From the NCBI GenBank assembly GCA_029931535.1, contig JAQPZY010001596.1, positions 1,366,001 through 1,430,000 of the forward strand: a stretch of DNA of 64,000 nt. Direction: 5' to 3'. Positions 25,501 to 33,335 of the stretch are shown piece after piece (the first letter of the stretch is position 1; the number at the start of each line of letters is the position of its first letter). Origin of the DNA: Margaritifera margaritifera (lineage: Eukaryota > Mollusca > Bivalvia > Unionida > Margaritiferidae). The notes beneath the pieces are model-generated. The model had not been told where the DNA came from. It ran no database searches and saw nothing but the letters and a program-made list of their open reading frames with translations. Position numbers and translations under genes: made by a program.

Positions 25501-28500
25501 CAGACTGGCCCCAGATTCCTTCAGTAGTACTTGCAGTATTATTGGAATAGACAAATATAGCAAGGAAATCAGCCAAGAAGAAGCAACCATTGAAAAGTCT
25601 GACTTAACATTTGAGCCAGAAAAAGTATGTTGTACTAATGCATTGAAAAGGGGCCAGGTTCTAATAAAAGATTACAGAAAACCAGGACTACCCCCAAGGT
25701 TTATACCCAGGCAAGCACAAATGGTGAATAAAAAAACAGGCAAAGATAAAGAGATCTTGGATCAGAAAAAAGAGGACGATAGCTTGAATCAAGAACTGAA
25801 GAGAAATGCTTTTATTCTTGGTGCTCCTCAAGGACCAGTTGTTCCTGATCCTACAGAAATAGAGAGGGAAGAAAAGAAGGAGAAAGAACAAGAGAGATTA
25901 ATGAATGAGCTATCATCCAGTATAAGAAAAAGAGTTGCACAGGTACAGTATTCCATGTGTTTCTCATAAATTATTTTGTATATTTTCTTGTCTGTGGCAT
26001 CACTTGTAATAAAAACCTTTTATTGTATTCATATATTTGATGATAATGGAGAACATTATGATGTCATTTCTTTTGTAACAAAGGAACCAAAAAATCACAT
26101 TTTTTCTGTAAATGTAGCTTGGCCAACAGGACCTGTCAATTAGACTACTTAAATGTAGCTTGGCCAACAGGACCTGTCAATTAGACCACTTAAATGTAGC
26201 ATGGCCAACAGGACCTGTCAGGACCTGGCAATTAGACCACTGTAAATGTAGCTTGGCCAACAGGACCTGGCAATTAGACCACTGTAAATGTAGCTTGGCC
26301 AACAGGACCTGGCAATTAGACCACTGACTGGCATAGTTATTAGGACCTAGTCCACCTAAGAAATAGATTGTACCTGCCGAAAGTGACCAAGATAATTTTG
26401 CCATACCAGGCATGCTAGATGGATGCCCTGAAATACCTAATTTTGGTGCACCTCAAGGACCAGTCACTATGCCCTAAATAATATTCAAAAAAAGTTTAAA
26501 TTGCAGGTAATTCTGGTTAGTCTGTGCTACTTTAAAAAAAAAAAACTCTCAAGGATTTCTGCTATAAGGCCAAGATTTTCTTTGACTTTGGGGAGATATT
26601 GTTTTCATTTTGTAAGATGACAAAATACAGCAGTAGCTTCTTTGACAGAAATTTATAGCACATTGCAGTTTTAATTAGTGTTGTTGGTAAGATCCTTGTT
26701 TTTGAAGATTTGATTCTCTTGTCAGTATTCAGCAGTCTACTCCATGATGCAAAATCTTTGATTCTCTTGTCAGTATTCAGCACTCTACTCCATGATGCAA
26801 AATCTTTTAATTTGTTAACTCCAAAATGTTTCCTTTCTGATGGCAAAATACTGGTATCTTTGTTTTCTAGATGTTCAGTTACATTCAAGTATTCAAGTAA
26901 ATAATTGTTCAATCTGTCAACAAATAAGTCATTTTGTCAGTCGATACACCAATTTTTTTATTAACTATTTAATGATAAATCCAACATTTATTAACTATTC
27001 AGTTTAGTCCATTCAGTGAATTTATGTATGCATGAATTATAGAACATTTGATTAAGTTTATTCACCAGATTCTTTTAACATTGGATATGTCTCTCAGTTT
27101 TCAGACATGCATTTGCCAAAGAAGAAAATGGTTAAGTCAACAACAGCAACCTGATGTTTCATAGACAGTTCCTTGTTTGAGATACAGTATTAAGGAATGC
27201 CATTGCCTGCTCTACTGTCTTTTGTCACCCAGAGGTGGACAATACATGCTGTCTTCTGCACCAAGTTTAGGAAATGTCGGACTAGTCAAGAAGAGTTTAT
27301 ATCGAAGCAGCATTACATATTCTGAAGCAGTAGTTTGCTGGATATGTACTTGTTCATAAAAATATGCTAGAACCTGATCTTAAAGTCAAACTGCCTGATC
27401 TTAAAGTCAAACTGCCTGATCATAATAACTCCACTTGTGCTCAAATTTCAGAAGTGTTCATCATCCATAACTTTGTTCTGATGGAGGCTAGAACCAGAAC
27501 TATTTCAGCATTATCTCATTGTTTTCATTTCTACTTACATATCCGATTTCATTGATATTGAGAGACTCTCCACATGTTTTTAACTTTAAAGTTATGAGTT
27601 TAATTTTTTTTATGAACACACAATTTTAAATTGAACTAAGTACTAAGATTTTAACAACAATTAAATTATTTTAGCCTCAGTTAAAGTGTGCATCAGTGCC
27701 GAACAAACAATAGTATGCTATTTATATTTTTGTAATTGTAAAATTGTTCTGAGTAAAATTATTGATAATTTCAATTTTTAAATTTGAAATGAATTTAAAT
27801 GTTGTGTTTAAGACCTTTTTGTCCTTATGGAACCAGAGTAATGTAGTGGTAGAGTGGCTTGGACTATCTGTGCTTAGATTGGTTTAAGACCTTTTCTCAC
27901 TATGGAACCGGAGTAATGCATGCAGTGGTAGACATTGGTAATGCAGTGGTAGATAGTGGTTTAGCCTATCTGTGGTCAGATTGAATCAAAACCTTTTGTC
28001 ACTATGCAACCAGAGCAATCCAGTGGTAGATAGTGGCCTGGCCTGTCTGTGGTCAGAATGGATCAAGACCTTATTTCACTATGGAACCAGAGTAATGCAG
28101 TGTTGGACAGTTGCCTGGCTTATCTTGGGTCAGATTGGATCAAGACCTTTTGTCACTATAGAACCAGAGTAATGCAATGGTAGACAGCGGTAATGCAGTG
28201 GTAGACAGTGGCTTGGCCTGTTTATTCTGAGATTGGATCAAGACCTTTTGCCACTATAGAACCAGAGTAATGCAATGTTAGACAGCAGTAATGCAATGGT
28301 AGACAGTGGCTTGGCCTGTTTATTCTGAGATTGGATCAAGACCTTTTGTCACTATGCAACAGAAGTAATGCAGTCGGACACAGTGGCTTGGCCTATCTTT
28401 GGTCAGATTGGATCAAGACCTTTTGTCACAACAGAACCAGAGTAATGCAGTAGTAGACAGTGGCTTAGTCTCTCTCTGGTCAGATTGGTTCAGTACCTTT

Positions 28501-31088
28501 TGTCACTACAGAACCAGAGTAATGCATTGGAATATGATTTATTGAGCCTACCTGAGGTCATATTGGTTTAGTGAAAACTGTTTTAAACTTAAATGCTGTG
28601 ATTAACATGGCTTTTTTTGTCTTCTTTTGTTCATGCCACCCCAATGATTATTTCATGAAGACATTTGTGCCCTATACATTACTATACAATATAACAATGG
28701 TTGAAAACTAATTTTTTCCTACCATCAAACAAAAAAGAAATGTCAGATGATGTTATTCAATATCACAGGCATGTTAAATATGCCTGCTAGCAGTTGAACA
28801 TTATTAATAATCAGACTTAAGCTGGATTTCTTCCAGTTTATGTGTTAATACACAGAAATAAAGAATTTCAACTCAATTTTTTAAATTTTCCTTCATATAA
28901 GTAATCAAACTATTAGAAAACATTTAAGACACAATAATCACTATTAATGTTGAATACAATAATAAGGCACACCTCAATTCCTTACACATTATAAGTTGAC
29001 AAAAGTCCTTTATTTTATTTTTGTCAGATTTTAAGAATTTGCAAAAAATTAGATTTGAAACGTTAGGAACATAATTTTTGTGCCAAAACAAATCTCAATT
29101 AAAGTTTGATGGGTATAATAAAATTATTATAAAAATATCTAAAGTTTCAAGACATAATTTTAAGTAATTGATTTTTTTTAAAAAGATGTATTGTGTCATT
29201 GCAAAAGTGTTGCTGCCCTGTCAAATATAGATGGTAACCATACATTTATTTTTTAAATTAGTAAAGGTCATATGCACTTATTTTTTATGTGCCCTTATCG
29301 ACAGTTAATTGCATCACACTACAACAATTTTTGAATTTCGATATTTACAGCATATTATATATGGATACTATTAATGGATCAAAGAAAGATGATATAGCGA
29401 AAACAAAAGACTAACAATGTTAGAAAACTAATTTTACATCTCAGGTTATTATTTTTCTGTAACAATCAGATATACATATTATTGCCACCTAAATACCCAA
29501 GGGCAGATGTGTGCTTATTTTTGCCACAGAAATATCTGAGAGTCTATGTGCGCTTATTTTTGCCACAGAAATATCTGAGAGTCTATGTGCGCTTATTTTT
29601 GCCACAGAAATATCTGAGAGTCTATGTGCGCTTATTTTTGCCACAGAAATATCTGAGAGTCTATGAGTGCTTATTTTTGCCACAAAAATACCGGATGACC
29701 CATGTATGCTTATTTTTGGAACAGAAATACCCAAGGGCCTATGTGTGCTTATTTTTGCCACAGAAATACCTGATGACATATGTGTGCTTGTTTTTGCCAC
29801 AGAAATACCCAAGGACCTATGTGTGCTTATTTTTGCTACAGAAATACCAGAGGACATATATGTGCTTATTTTTGCCACAAATACCCGAGGGCTCCTGTGT
29901 GCTTATTTTGCCACAGAAATACCATAGAGCCTCTGTGTGCTTTTTTTTGCCACAGAAATACTTGAGGGCCCATGTGTGCTTATTTTTGCAACAGAACTAT
30001 CTGATGGCCTATGTGTGCTTATTTTGAGTACAGTAGACCTTATCATCTTTTCTGTTCAAAGACTTAAGATGTTGAACTACTCTCTGTAAGGATGTAATGG
30101 ACAGTGGTCATCTAGATTATCAACCATGATGGTTGGCACTAAAACACATCAACCCCATTCAACAAATGGCACACAGTACCATTTCATGTTTTTTTGGGGG
30201 ATAAAGATCATTTTATTGGCTAGTGTTCTGATCCAGGCATTGGCAAGAGACTTCTGAAATTTAAGAAGTATGATTTTTTTAATCCTGGGATTTCATGGGG
30301 GAAAAAAATCAAGCTTTAATACTTAAATCTTCAAAGTCCATATTTTTTTATTGTCATAAAGTTCCGAGTTTTGTAAATGGACTGAAAATTTATATAAGAG
30401 GCAAATGTGCAGAGAATAAATATGAAGCAGAACATGGAATACGAACTTCAAAAACTTGAAGTGCTGCATGCACGAAGTTTGTTAGTTTAGGTTCTGGTTG
30501 TAGTTTTAGGAAGGTTGTATGCTGCAACTAAACAAATCATTGGAGTTATGCAGAGCATGTTCAGATGATTGATGTTTGAGTGATGGAGTTTTATAGTATT
30601 ATCAATATGGTGATTGTTTTTAAAATTGAATATAGTTACAGGCATTTGCATTACATAGTATAGGAAATCTACTTGTAGCAAACAAGCAATGATAATAGTT
30701 AATTGTTAGAGCTTTAATAAATGTCATAAAGGAAGAGTAGAAATTTAAAGTGAAAGTTGTAGTTTTGTAAAATGATGCAATGTTTTGATAGGACTTTTAA
30801 ATATCTTCTTAAAATACATGGCCAACAATCTTTTTCTGTATAAAGTTTAAACAAAAGGCCAAAGCTGGCCCGAGAACTCACCTGGATGACAGCTGCCTAA
30901 ATAGCCAGATGCAAGAGCAGTTGGCCAAGAAATCGGAGTCAGTAGATGTTTCTATAAAAATTTCTACCAATGCTGTTGATGAATATTTTATGGAACATCA
31001 GCATCATTTGTCCAGTATTAAAAGGTTTTTATGCCAAGATTTTTTGTTAAAATTAGTCAGATTCAGTTGGGCAGCTTTTCTGAGATAA
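225..31088 (+). CDS. RBM48: RBM48, RNA-binding protein 48 (minor spliceosome RRM protein), spliced gene
   Basis: RBM48 is an RRM protein that works with ARMC7 in the minor spliceosome, which removes U12-type introns in the nucleus. Exons at 225-311, 9071-9261, 14595-14740 and 25035-25942 have GT/AG borders and join in phases 0, 2, 1 and 0 into 444 codons. The N-terminus ([18 protein letters not shown]) and the RRM core ([51 protein letters not shown]) follow the vertebrate protein closely. The large exon 4 is poorly conserved apart from a block near its end ([12 protein letters not shown], then a charged helix). A probable last exon at 30846-31088 would give 524 residues, against roughly 370 in vertebrates. 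The span given includes introns. Identity is secure; the 3' end is not. Confidence 0.9.
959..1469. mobile_element. MITE-like element with ~31-bp inverted ends and TGTCGACAT motifs
   Basis: The left end (959-989, TATTACAATCCTACC then TATGTCGACATC) matches the reverse complement of the right end (1439-1469) at roughly 25 of 31 positions. Inside are several copies of TGTCGACATA or close variants (979, 1009, 1314, 1345, 1438) and a perfect 14-bp palindrome CCTCAGGCCTGAGG near 989-1002. No coding sequence is visible. A non-autonomous DNA transposon is the simplest reading; the superfamily is not clear. Confidence 0.5.
1529..2480. repeat. Dispersed ~45-bp repeat pair
   Basis: A segment near 1529-1573 (ATCCCAACCTCTTACGACTT) recurs near 2440-2480 with a few changes, in the same orientation. 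The 870 bp between the copies is AT-rich and shows no coding sequence. It could be two fragments of one interspersed repeat. Confidence 0.35.
3795..4748 (+). mobile_element. Penelope-like retroelement, 3' part, broken
   Basis: This is the C-terminal part of a Penelope-type polyprotein. Reverse transcriptase motif C is RYVDDTL (3838-3858), followed by FLDTCVHL and [18 protein letters not shown], then a linker and the GIY-YIG-type endonuclease ([19 protein letters not shown], near 4425-4480). The element is dead. There are stops at 4111-4113 and near 4180, and a frame change near 4415 between the linker and the endonuclease. The 5' part of the reverse transcriptase is missing, as expected for a 5'-truncated copy. 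It lies in RBM48 intron 1. Confidence 0.85.
4820..6103 (+). repeat. Composite element of ~144-bp tandem units, copy 1
   Basis: About eight units share a core (AGTTGGTCCTAAATGAAAAT, then CATCCAATATGGCCACCA, then ATCTTGTTATTGCTACT and GGGGTTTTCAC). A distinct left end (GTCTGTCTGTCCATCTGATA, CACAAGTTTGTTATTGC) and a distinct right end (ATTCCTGGAAATT, GAGGGACTCTTG) flank them. Both ends recur in reverse orientation at 37908-38612 and 48429-49370. No coding sequence is visible. It behaves as a non-autonomous interspersed element that carries its own tandem array. Confidence 0.75.
6104..8290. other. Intron 1 stretch without recognisable gene
   Basis: AT-rich intron sequence of RBM48. Short open frames occur but none resembles a known protein or has paired splice signals. 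It contains an ATT trinucleotide run at about 7546-7577 and an A-rich stretch with AATAAATAAA motifs around 8085-8130. Confidence 0.6.
7546..7577. repeat. ATT microsatellite
   Basis: A run of about ten ATT triplets seen directly in the sequence. Confidence 0.9.
8297..8507. repeat. Direct duplication of ~105 bp
   Basis: Two adjacent copies (about 8297-8401 and 8403-8507) share TTATTCAAAGTTTG, ATTAGCAATTT and CATCAGCAA blocks with scattered differences. No coding sequence. Confidence 0.7.
8831..9036. mobile_element. Palindromic miniature element next to RBM48 exon 2
   Basis: Inverted ends of about 33 bp: left TATACTTGCTTTTAATCTCA then GTCCAACTGCAAAC (to 8862), right GTTTGCAGTTGGACTCGACT then TATAAGCAAGTATA (9003-9036). 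Between them are two ~84-bp units, each nearly palindromic: TAGACNCTGATCTG, then a central ACATAATGTG, then AGATCAGGGTCTATG. It is a MITE-type non-autonomous element. The same inner unit is amplified at 10965-12085 and 14035-14440. Confidence 0.7.
9071..9261 (+). CDS. RBM48: RBM48 exon 2 (first half of the RRM)
   Basis: The acceptor is ATTACAG before 9071 and the donor is AG/GTTGGC after 9261. It encodes the RNP-like first strand ([11 protein letters not shown]), the helix [10 protein letters not shown] and the strand [13 protein letters not shown]. It ends in phase 2; the split codon AG/A gives Arg and is completed at 14595. A miniature transposable element ends at about 9036, so the acceptor region is only some 35 bp of unique sequence. 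Confidence 0.92.
9470..9990. repeat. Diverged ~120-130-bp tandem repeat, about four units
   Basis: Units share AAGGTCACTGT, GGTTTNTGNAAAATAA and AGTTCNAGAC blocks. The same sequence family recurs at 15880-16020 and, more diverged, at 22480-22760. No coding sequence. Confidence 0.55.
10067..10216. repeat. Two-copy direct repeat of ~74 bp
   Basis: The block TATACATTAGACCATTTTAT through TGACAACACACCTGTCAATAT is present twice in succession with almost no differences, so the duplication is recent. Confidence 0.9.
10965..12085. repeat. ~80-85-bp tandem array, about 13 units
   Basis: The first complete units start with GGACAGATCC at 11096, 11181, 11266 and 11351, a period of exactly 85 bp. Later units are 79-84 bp. 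Each carries CTGATCTGTAAGTGCATTAT, GGACAGATCCAAG and TTACAATTCCAAGGAAACTT. The order of half-palindromes matches the inner unit of the MITE at 8831-9036. It sits in RBM48 intron 2. Open frames across it arise from the repeat. Confidence 0.85.
12086..13473. other. Intron 2 stretch without recognisable gene
   Basis: AT-rich intron sequence with no recognisable coding region. A short degenerate array of GGAATAAATATAA blocks at 13310-13395 is the only structure I see. Confidence 0.55.
13474..13763 (+). mobile_element. tRNA-derived SINE with target-site duplication
   Basis: The head begins near 13490 with a tRNA-like A box (GTGGCAGAGTGGTCTAAGG, 13497-13515) and a B box (GGGTTTGAGTCTC, near 13559). 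The body has CCCTGGGTTTTCCAGGTTTC and ACTGGCCACC, like the conserved central domain of molluscan SINEs, and an A-rich tail. Flanking copies TCAAAGAATTCAACAG (13474-13489) and TCAAAGAATTCACAG (13749-13763) are the target-site duplication. Such elements are copied by a partner non-LTR retrotransposon. Confidence 0.82.
14035..14440. repeat. ~84-bp tandem array, about five units, MITE-derived
   Basis: Units run AGAGACCCTGATCTGCCATC, TATAATGTGCCAG, TAAATCTAGGTCTGTGC and AAGTAAACAGC. This is the same half-palindrome order as the inner unit of the element at 8831-9036. It ends about 150 bp before RBM48 exon 3. Open frames on the minus strand here are a product of the period. Confidence 0.82.
14595..14740 (+). 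CDS. RBM48: RBM48 exon 3 (second half of the RRM)
   Basis: The acceptor is TTTTTCAG before 14595 and the donor is TATG/GTAATG after 14740. It encodes [20 protein letters not shown] and then [18 protein letters not shown], the family's diagnostic [12 protein letters not shown] block. It ends in phase 1. A tandem array begins about 50 bp after the donor. Confidence 0.93.
14790..15780. repeat. Two joined minisatellites: ~54-bp then 41-bp units
   Basis: About seven early units (TAACAGATAATGAGACACAG, ACCTGTATCACTTGTATGAC) grade into about sixteen nearly identical 41-bp units (ACCTGTATCACTTGTATGAT, ATTGAGTGCTGACTGACA) from about 15110. The shared ACCTGTATCACTTGTATGA core shows one evolved from the other. 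Spacing of exactly 41 bp is seen between 15131, 15172 and 15213. Long minus-strand open frames here are repeat artefacts. Confidence 0.92.
15880..16110. repeat. Fragment of the repeat family also at 9470-9990
   Basis: It shares AAGGTTACTGTGATGGAGAA, ATGGTTTCTGCATA and AAGTCTATTGATTTTTGGG with the units at 9470-9990. The next 380 bp, to the DIRS element, contains GTAAGTTT and CTATATAGNC repeats but no recognisable gene. Confidence 0.5.
16640..18133 (+). pseudogene. DIRS gag-like region, broken
   Basis: Open pieces at 16644-16934, 17006-17386, 17473-17688 and 17834-18133 lie in the position of DIRS ORF1. The third piece ([20 protein letters not shown]) and the last, basic and Gln/Arg-rich ([14 protein letters not shown]), resemble the end of DIRS gag in composition. 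Assignment rests mainly on position before the reverse transcriptase. Confidence 0.55.
18370..18830 (+). pseudogene. DIRS reverse transcriptase fragment
   Basis: The segment shows [20 protein letters not shown], then [20 protein letters not shown] and PFGL, the conserved finger and palm motifs of DIRS reverse transcriptases. A 21-bp in-frame duplication repeats WFKMETP near 18510-18550. The strand normally carrying the first catalytic Asp (SIDLTDAYFH type) is degraded to [10 protein letters not shown], so the enzyme would be inactive. Confidence 0.8.
19190..19910 (+). pseudogene. DIRS RNase H and linker fragment
   Basis: [49 protein letters not shown] and [13 protein letters not shown] are the RNase H motifs of DIRS elements. 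They are followed after a stop by [17 protein letters not shown] and [12 protein letters not shown], then [15 protein letters not shown], the linker typical of this group. Broken by stops near 19551. Confidence 0.8.
19950..21182 (+). pseudogene. DIRS tyrosine recombinase, broken, with internal minisatellite
   Basis: The N-terminal SAM-like part is readable as [18 protein letters not shown] and [16 protein letters not shown]. The C-terminal catalytic part has [14 protein letters not shown] (His/Arg box), then [18 protein letters not shown] with the expected nucleophile Tyr near 21113. Six 41-bp repeats (20472-20719) interrupt the middle. Several stops. It would have integrated circular DNA intermediates of the element. 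Confidence 0.8.
20472..20719. repeat. 41-bp minisatellite inside the DIRS recombinase, six units
   Basis: The unit is GGGATGGATATGTGTCACTC followed by ATGATGGTCCCTGCTTTCATT. It starts at 20472, 20513 and 20554, exactly 41 bp apart. Units differ by one to three bases, so expansion is recent compared with decay of the host element. As 41 is not a multiple of three, the frame rotates through the array. Confidence 0.95.
21781..23920. other. Intron 3 stretch without recognisable gene, with diverged repeats
   Basis: Diverged copies of repeats with GATTTGGCCTTTG and AGGTCAGTCACTGT blocks (22180-22760) resemble the family at 9470-9990. A second set with TTTGTCTGAAAC and CTTGACC blocks occurs at 22960-23240. 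Nothing else is recognisable. Confidence 0.5.
23930..24560 (+). mobile_element. Non-LTR retrotransposon 3' fragment (RNase H and tail)
   Basis: Across two frames the fragment reads [19 protein letters not shown], then [20 protein letters not shown], the RNase H of Jockey/RTE-like non-LTR elements. It continues with [23 protein letters not shown] and [15 protein letters not shown], the Cys/His-containing C-terminal tail of the same proteins. Stops and at least two frame changes make it dead. The rest of the element is absent. Confidence 0.8.
25035..25942 (+). CDS. RBM48: RBM48 exon 4 (variable region and conserved tail block)
   Basis: A 908-nt exon with acceptor TTTGCAG before 25035 and donor CAG/GTACAG after 25942. 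G from exon 3 plus CC makes Ala and opens a frame with no stop across the exon. The translated region is polar and low in complexity, as in other RBM48 proteins after the RRM. The end carries [13 protein letters not shown] followed by an E/K-rich helix ending RKRVAQ, corresponding to the vertebrate GPLLPDI and LIRHKLKEV blocks. It ends in phase 0. Confidence 0.88.
26111..26330. repeat. 41-bp minisatellite, five units
   Basis: The unit is AATGTAGCTTGGCCAACAGG, ACCTGTCAATTAGACCACTTA. Starts at 26111, 26152 and 26193 are 41 bp apart. One later unit has a partial duplication of GGACCTG. It begins about 170 bp after RBM48 exon 4. Confidence 0.93.
26701..26810. repeat. Direct duplication of ~51 bp
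   Basis: TTTGATTCTCTTGTCAGTAT through CTCCATGATGCAAAATC is present twice in tandem with one or two differences. Confidence 0.9.
27827..28572 (+). repeat. 77-bp tandem array with tRNA-Gly-like units, about nine
   Basis: Most units are 77 bp; three carry an extra ~21-26 bp. Each runs ACCAGAGTAATGCAGTGGTA, GACAGTGGCTTGGCCTATCT, then GGTCAGATTGGATCAAGACC and TTTTGTCACTATG. AGTGGTAGA sits where a tRNA-Gly D-arm/A box would be, and GGATCAAGACC or GGTTTAAGACC where the B box would be, 29 bp apart, close to tRNA-Gly spacing. No unit would fold into a sound tRNA, so these are relics. In RBM48 intron 4. Confidence 0.7.
28573..29480. other. Intron 4 stretch without recognisable gene
   Basis: Very AT-rich. 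No coding sequence, repeat or paired splice signals that I can support. Confidence 0.55.
29485..30030. repeat. 39-bp minisatellite, about 13-14 units
   Basis: The unit is TATGTGTGCTTATTTTTGCC then ACAGAAATACCTGAGGGCC. As 39 is a multiple of three, long open frames run through on both strands: 181 codons on the plus strand with a 13-residue repeat like [13 protein letters not shown], and 129 on the minus strand. Four adjacent units near 29535-29660 are almost identical, later ones diverge. No start context, splice signal or known domain supports translation. Confidence 0.9.
30846..31088 (+). CDS. RBM48: Probable last exon of RBM48
   Basis: After a pyrimidine-rich acceptor (TTTTTCTGTATAAAG) a frame in the right phase (0) runs 80 codons to TAA at 31086-31088. 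The first 58 codons ([18 protein letters not shown] and on to [13 protein letters not shown]) are richer in GC and have more exon-like codons than the flanks. From about 31025 the frame runs into a ~140-bp tandem repeat, so the true C-terminus may lie elsewhere, or the repeat supplies it. I do not recognise the usual RBM48 basic C-terminal tail here. Confidence 0.45.
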   Translation, partial: FKQKAKAGPRTHLDDSCLNSQMQEQLAKKSESVDVSIKISTNAVDEYFMEHQHHLSSIKRFLCQDFLLKLVRFSWAAFLR

Positions 31089-31965
31089 AGTTGTCTAAAA
31101 TTTTGTCTATTTTTAGTAAATGGTGGCCATATTTGTTGGTGGATCAGCATCACTTCTGTAACTTTCAAAGCCCTTCATACCACAGTATTCTCCATCAAAG
31201 TTGGTCAAATTCTGTTTAGTGGTTTTTAGAGACTTCTATCAAGGTTTTTCTGTTTTTAGTAGCAGTGGCCATATTTGATGCCAGATTGGTATAATTGATA
31301 TAAAATTTAAAGCTTTTCATACCAGTATGATTTTTATCAAATTTGGTCCAATTCTAGTTGGTGGCTTTTGAGAAAAAAAATATTGAGAGGTTTTCATTAT
31401 TTTTTTTTAAATGGCTGCCATGTTTGATGGTAGTTTGGCATCGTTTGTACAAACTTGAAAGCCCTTTAGAGCCTGGATGCTGTTAAATTTGGTCAAATTG
31501 TGTGGACCGGTTTTTGGGACGTTGTTTACAGTTTTTCTATTGTTAGTAATGGTGTCCATATTTAATGGGGGATAGTCATTTGTACAAACTTGAAAGACCT
31601 TCGTGCAAGGATGCTTTCTGTTAAATATGGTCAAATTCTATTGACAGTTCTTGAGAATAAGTTGTTTGAAGATGTTCCTAAATTTAGTAATTGTGGCCAT
31701 ATTTGATGGTGGATCGGCATTGTCTGTACAAATTTTGAAGGGCATTATGCCAGGATGCCTGCTTTAAAATTTAGTCTAATTCTGTTGTGCAGTTTTTGAC
31801 AAAAAATTATTTATAGGTTTTCTATTTTTAGTAATGGTGGCAATATTTGATGGAAGATCGGAATAGTTTGTTCAAGCATGAAAGAACTTCATGCTTGGAT
31901 GCTTTCTATCAAATTCTGTTAAGTAGTTTTTGAGCAAAAACCATTTCAAAGATTTGTCTATTTTT
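31025..31965 (+). repeat. ~140-bp tandem array, about seven units
   Basis: Units share ATGGTGGCCATATTTGATGG, GGATCGGCAT, ACAAACTTGAAAGACC, TTCATGCCAGGATGCTTT and TGTCAAATTTGGTCAAATTC, spaced 137-143 bp. The same sequence resumes at about 33340-33441 and 35539-35690. A foreign stretch (31970-33335) and a hAT element have split the array. The unit length resembles that of the composite element at 4820-6103, but the sequence is different. Confidence 0.75.
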
Positions 31966-31969
31966 CATA

Positions 31970-33335
31970 ATGGCAGTCTCAGAGCTACAAGAGTTACTTA
32001 TCCCTGGCATCATTACACTCAACACAGTACACTTCTTCACTACACTGCTTACGTGTTTGCTAAAGAACCACATGTACAATGTAAGCTTGATACTAAAATG
32101 GGTAAAAACCATGCAAATATTATGTTATTATACATGGCTCTTTAGATAAACAAAATAAGAGATAAGGTTTGTAACTCAAGAAATTTCAGTTACACACATA
32201 CATAGCTCTCAATTTTTTCGTGGTATTCACATTTACAGTGAAACCTTTCAGTAATCTAGGTGTCACGATTTTCCTTTTCAACAAGCTATCACATCTTCAC
32301 GAGTTAGATATGGGAGAAGTCGAACAGAGGATGTCAAAATTGTACGATTTTTGTCTGGTCAGACATTGTTATACTTGCCCCAGATCACCCGTATTTTTCA
32401 AGAATGTGCAGCTTTATTAATACATTAGCACACCCAAGTAAAGATGCAAGCACATATTTATATAAGTATATAATTACTTTTCAGAAGAAAAATGGCAGTA
32501 ACTTGCATTTGAAAGAAAAATTCCAACCATCTCAATTTCCACCAACTTTTGTATTAAATGAATTATTCTGGTCAAACCTCCATTCCCAAGAGAGACACAC
32601 TAGCACCATAAAAAGGAAGATTGCTGATTGGCCAAAAGAACTGGAACATTTCAAGGTCATTACCCCAACTAAATTTCAACCAATCAGCTGTCGTCTCAAT
32701 ATTATCTGCTTTATAAACAAATTACAACAACATGCATTGTGTGAAAGTTAAGGGAATTGGCTGTGACACTTAAAATACTCATTTTGTCTGTAAGTTGGCA
32801 ACATTTTTCTTGTGAAAAGTAATTATGTCCTTATACAAATATTTGCTGGCATCTTCCCTTGGGTGTGTTAATGTATCAATAAAGCTTTAGTCTTGAAAAT
32901 ACCAGTGACCTGGGGCAACTGTAACATTTCCGGACTCCCATGAAAAAATGAAAAAAAAATTGACATTCACCATCTTCTATCTTCTCATAAAGATGTGTGA
33001 TGGCTCATTGTAAGAGAAACTTTCTCCACATCAAAATGATGTCTAAATTACTGAAAAGTGTCGCTGTGAATGCAAACACCATTAAGAAATCGAGAGCAAG
33101 GTGTGAAACTGCAACATATTATGTTCATATTTACCCATTTTAGTATCAAGCATACAATGGGTACCGGTGTTAAAAAAACGAAGTCATTTCCTTTGCAACA
33201 CATTCTAGACTGATAACAGGTAGGCAAATTAGGCATCTACTTGGCACACGGACGAGTATGTAGTAAAGTTTTACTCGATCAAGTCAATTTTTATCCAGTC
33301 AGGACGAGTAGTTTTCCTGAGCCTTGAGTCTATGT
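31970..33335. other. Sequence interrupting the ~140-bp array; no recognisable gene
   Basis: It contains a 115-codon open frame (32404-32751) with no recognisable domain and an AATAAA at 32878-32883. The ends show only weak inverted similarity. It may be a degraded insertion, because the array motif continues on both sides. Confidence 0.35.

Noticed and set aside
32404..32751. 115-codon plus-strand frame
   Set aside because: No domain or splice support; it lies in sequence that interrupts a tandem array. Left as unassigned.
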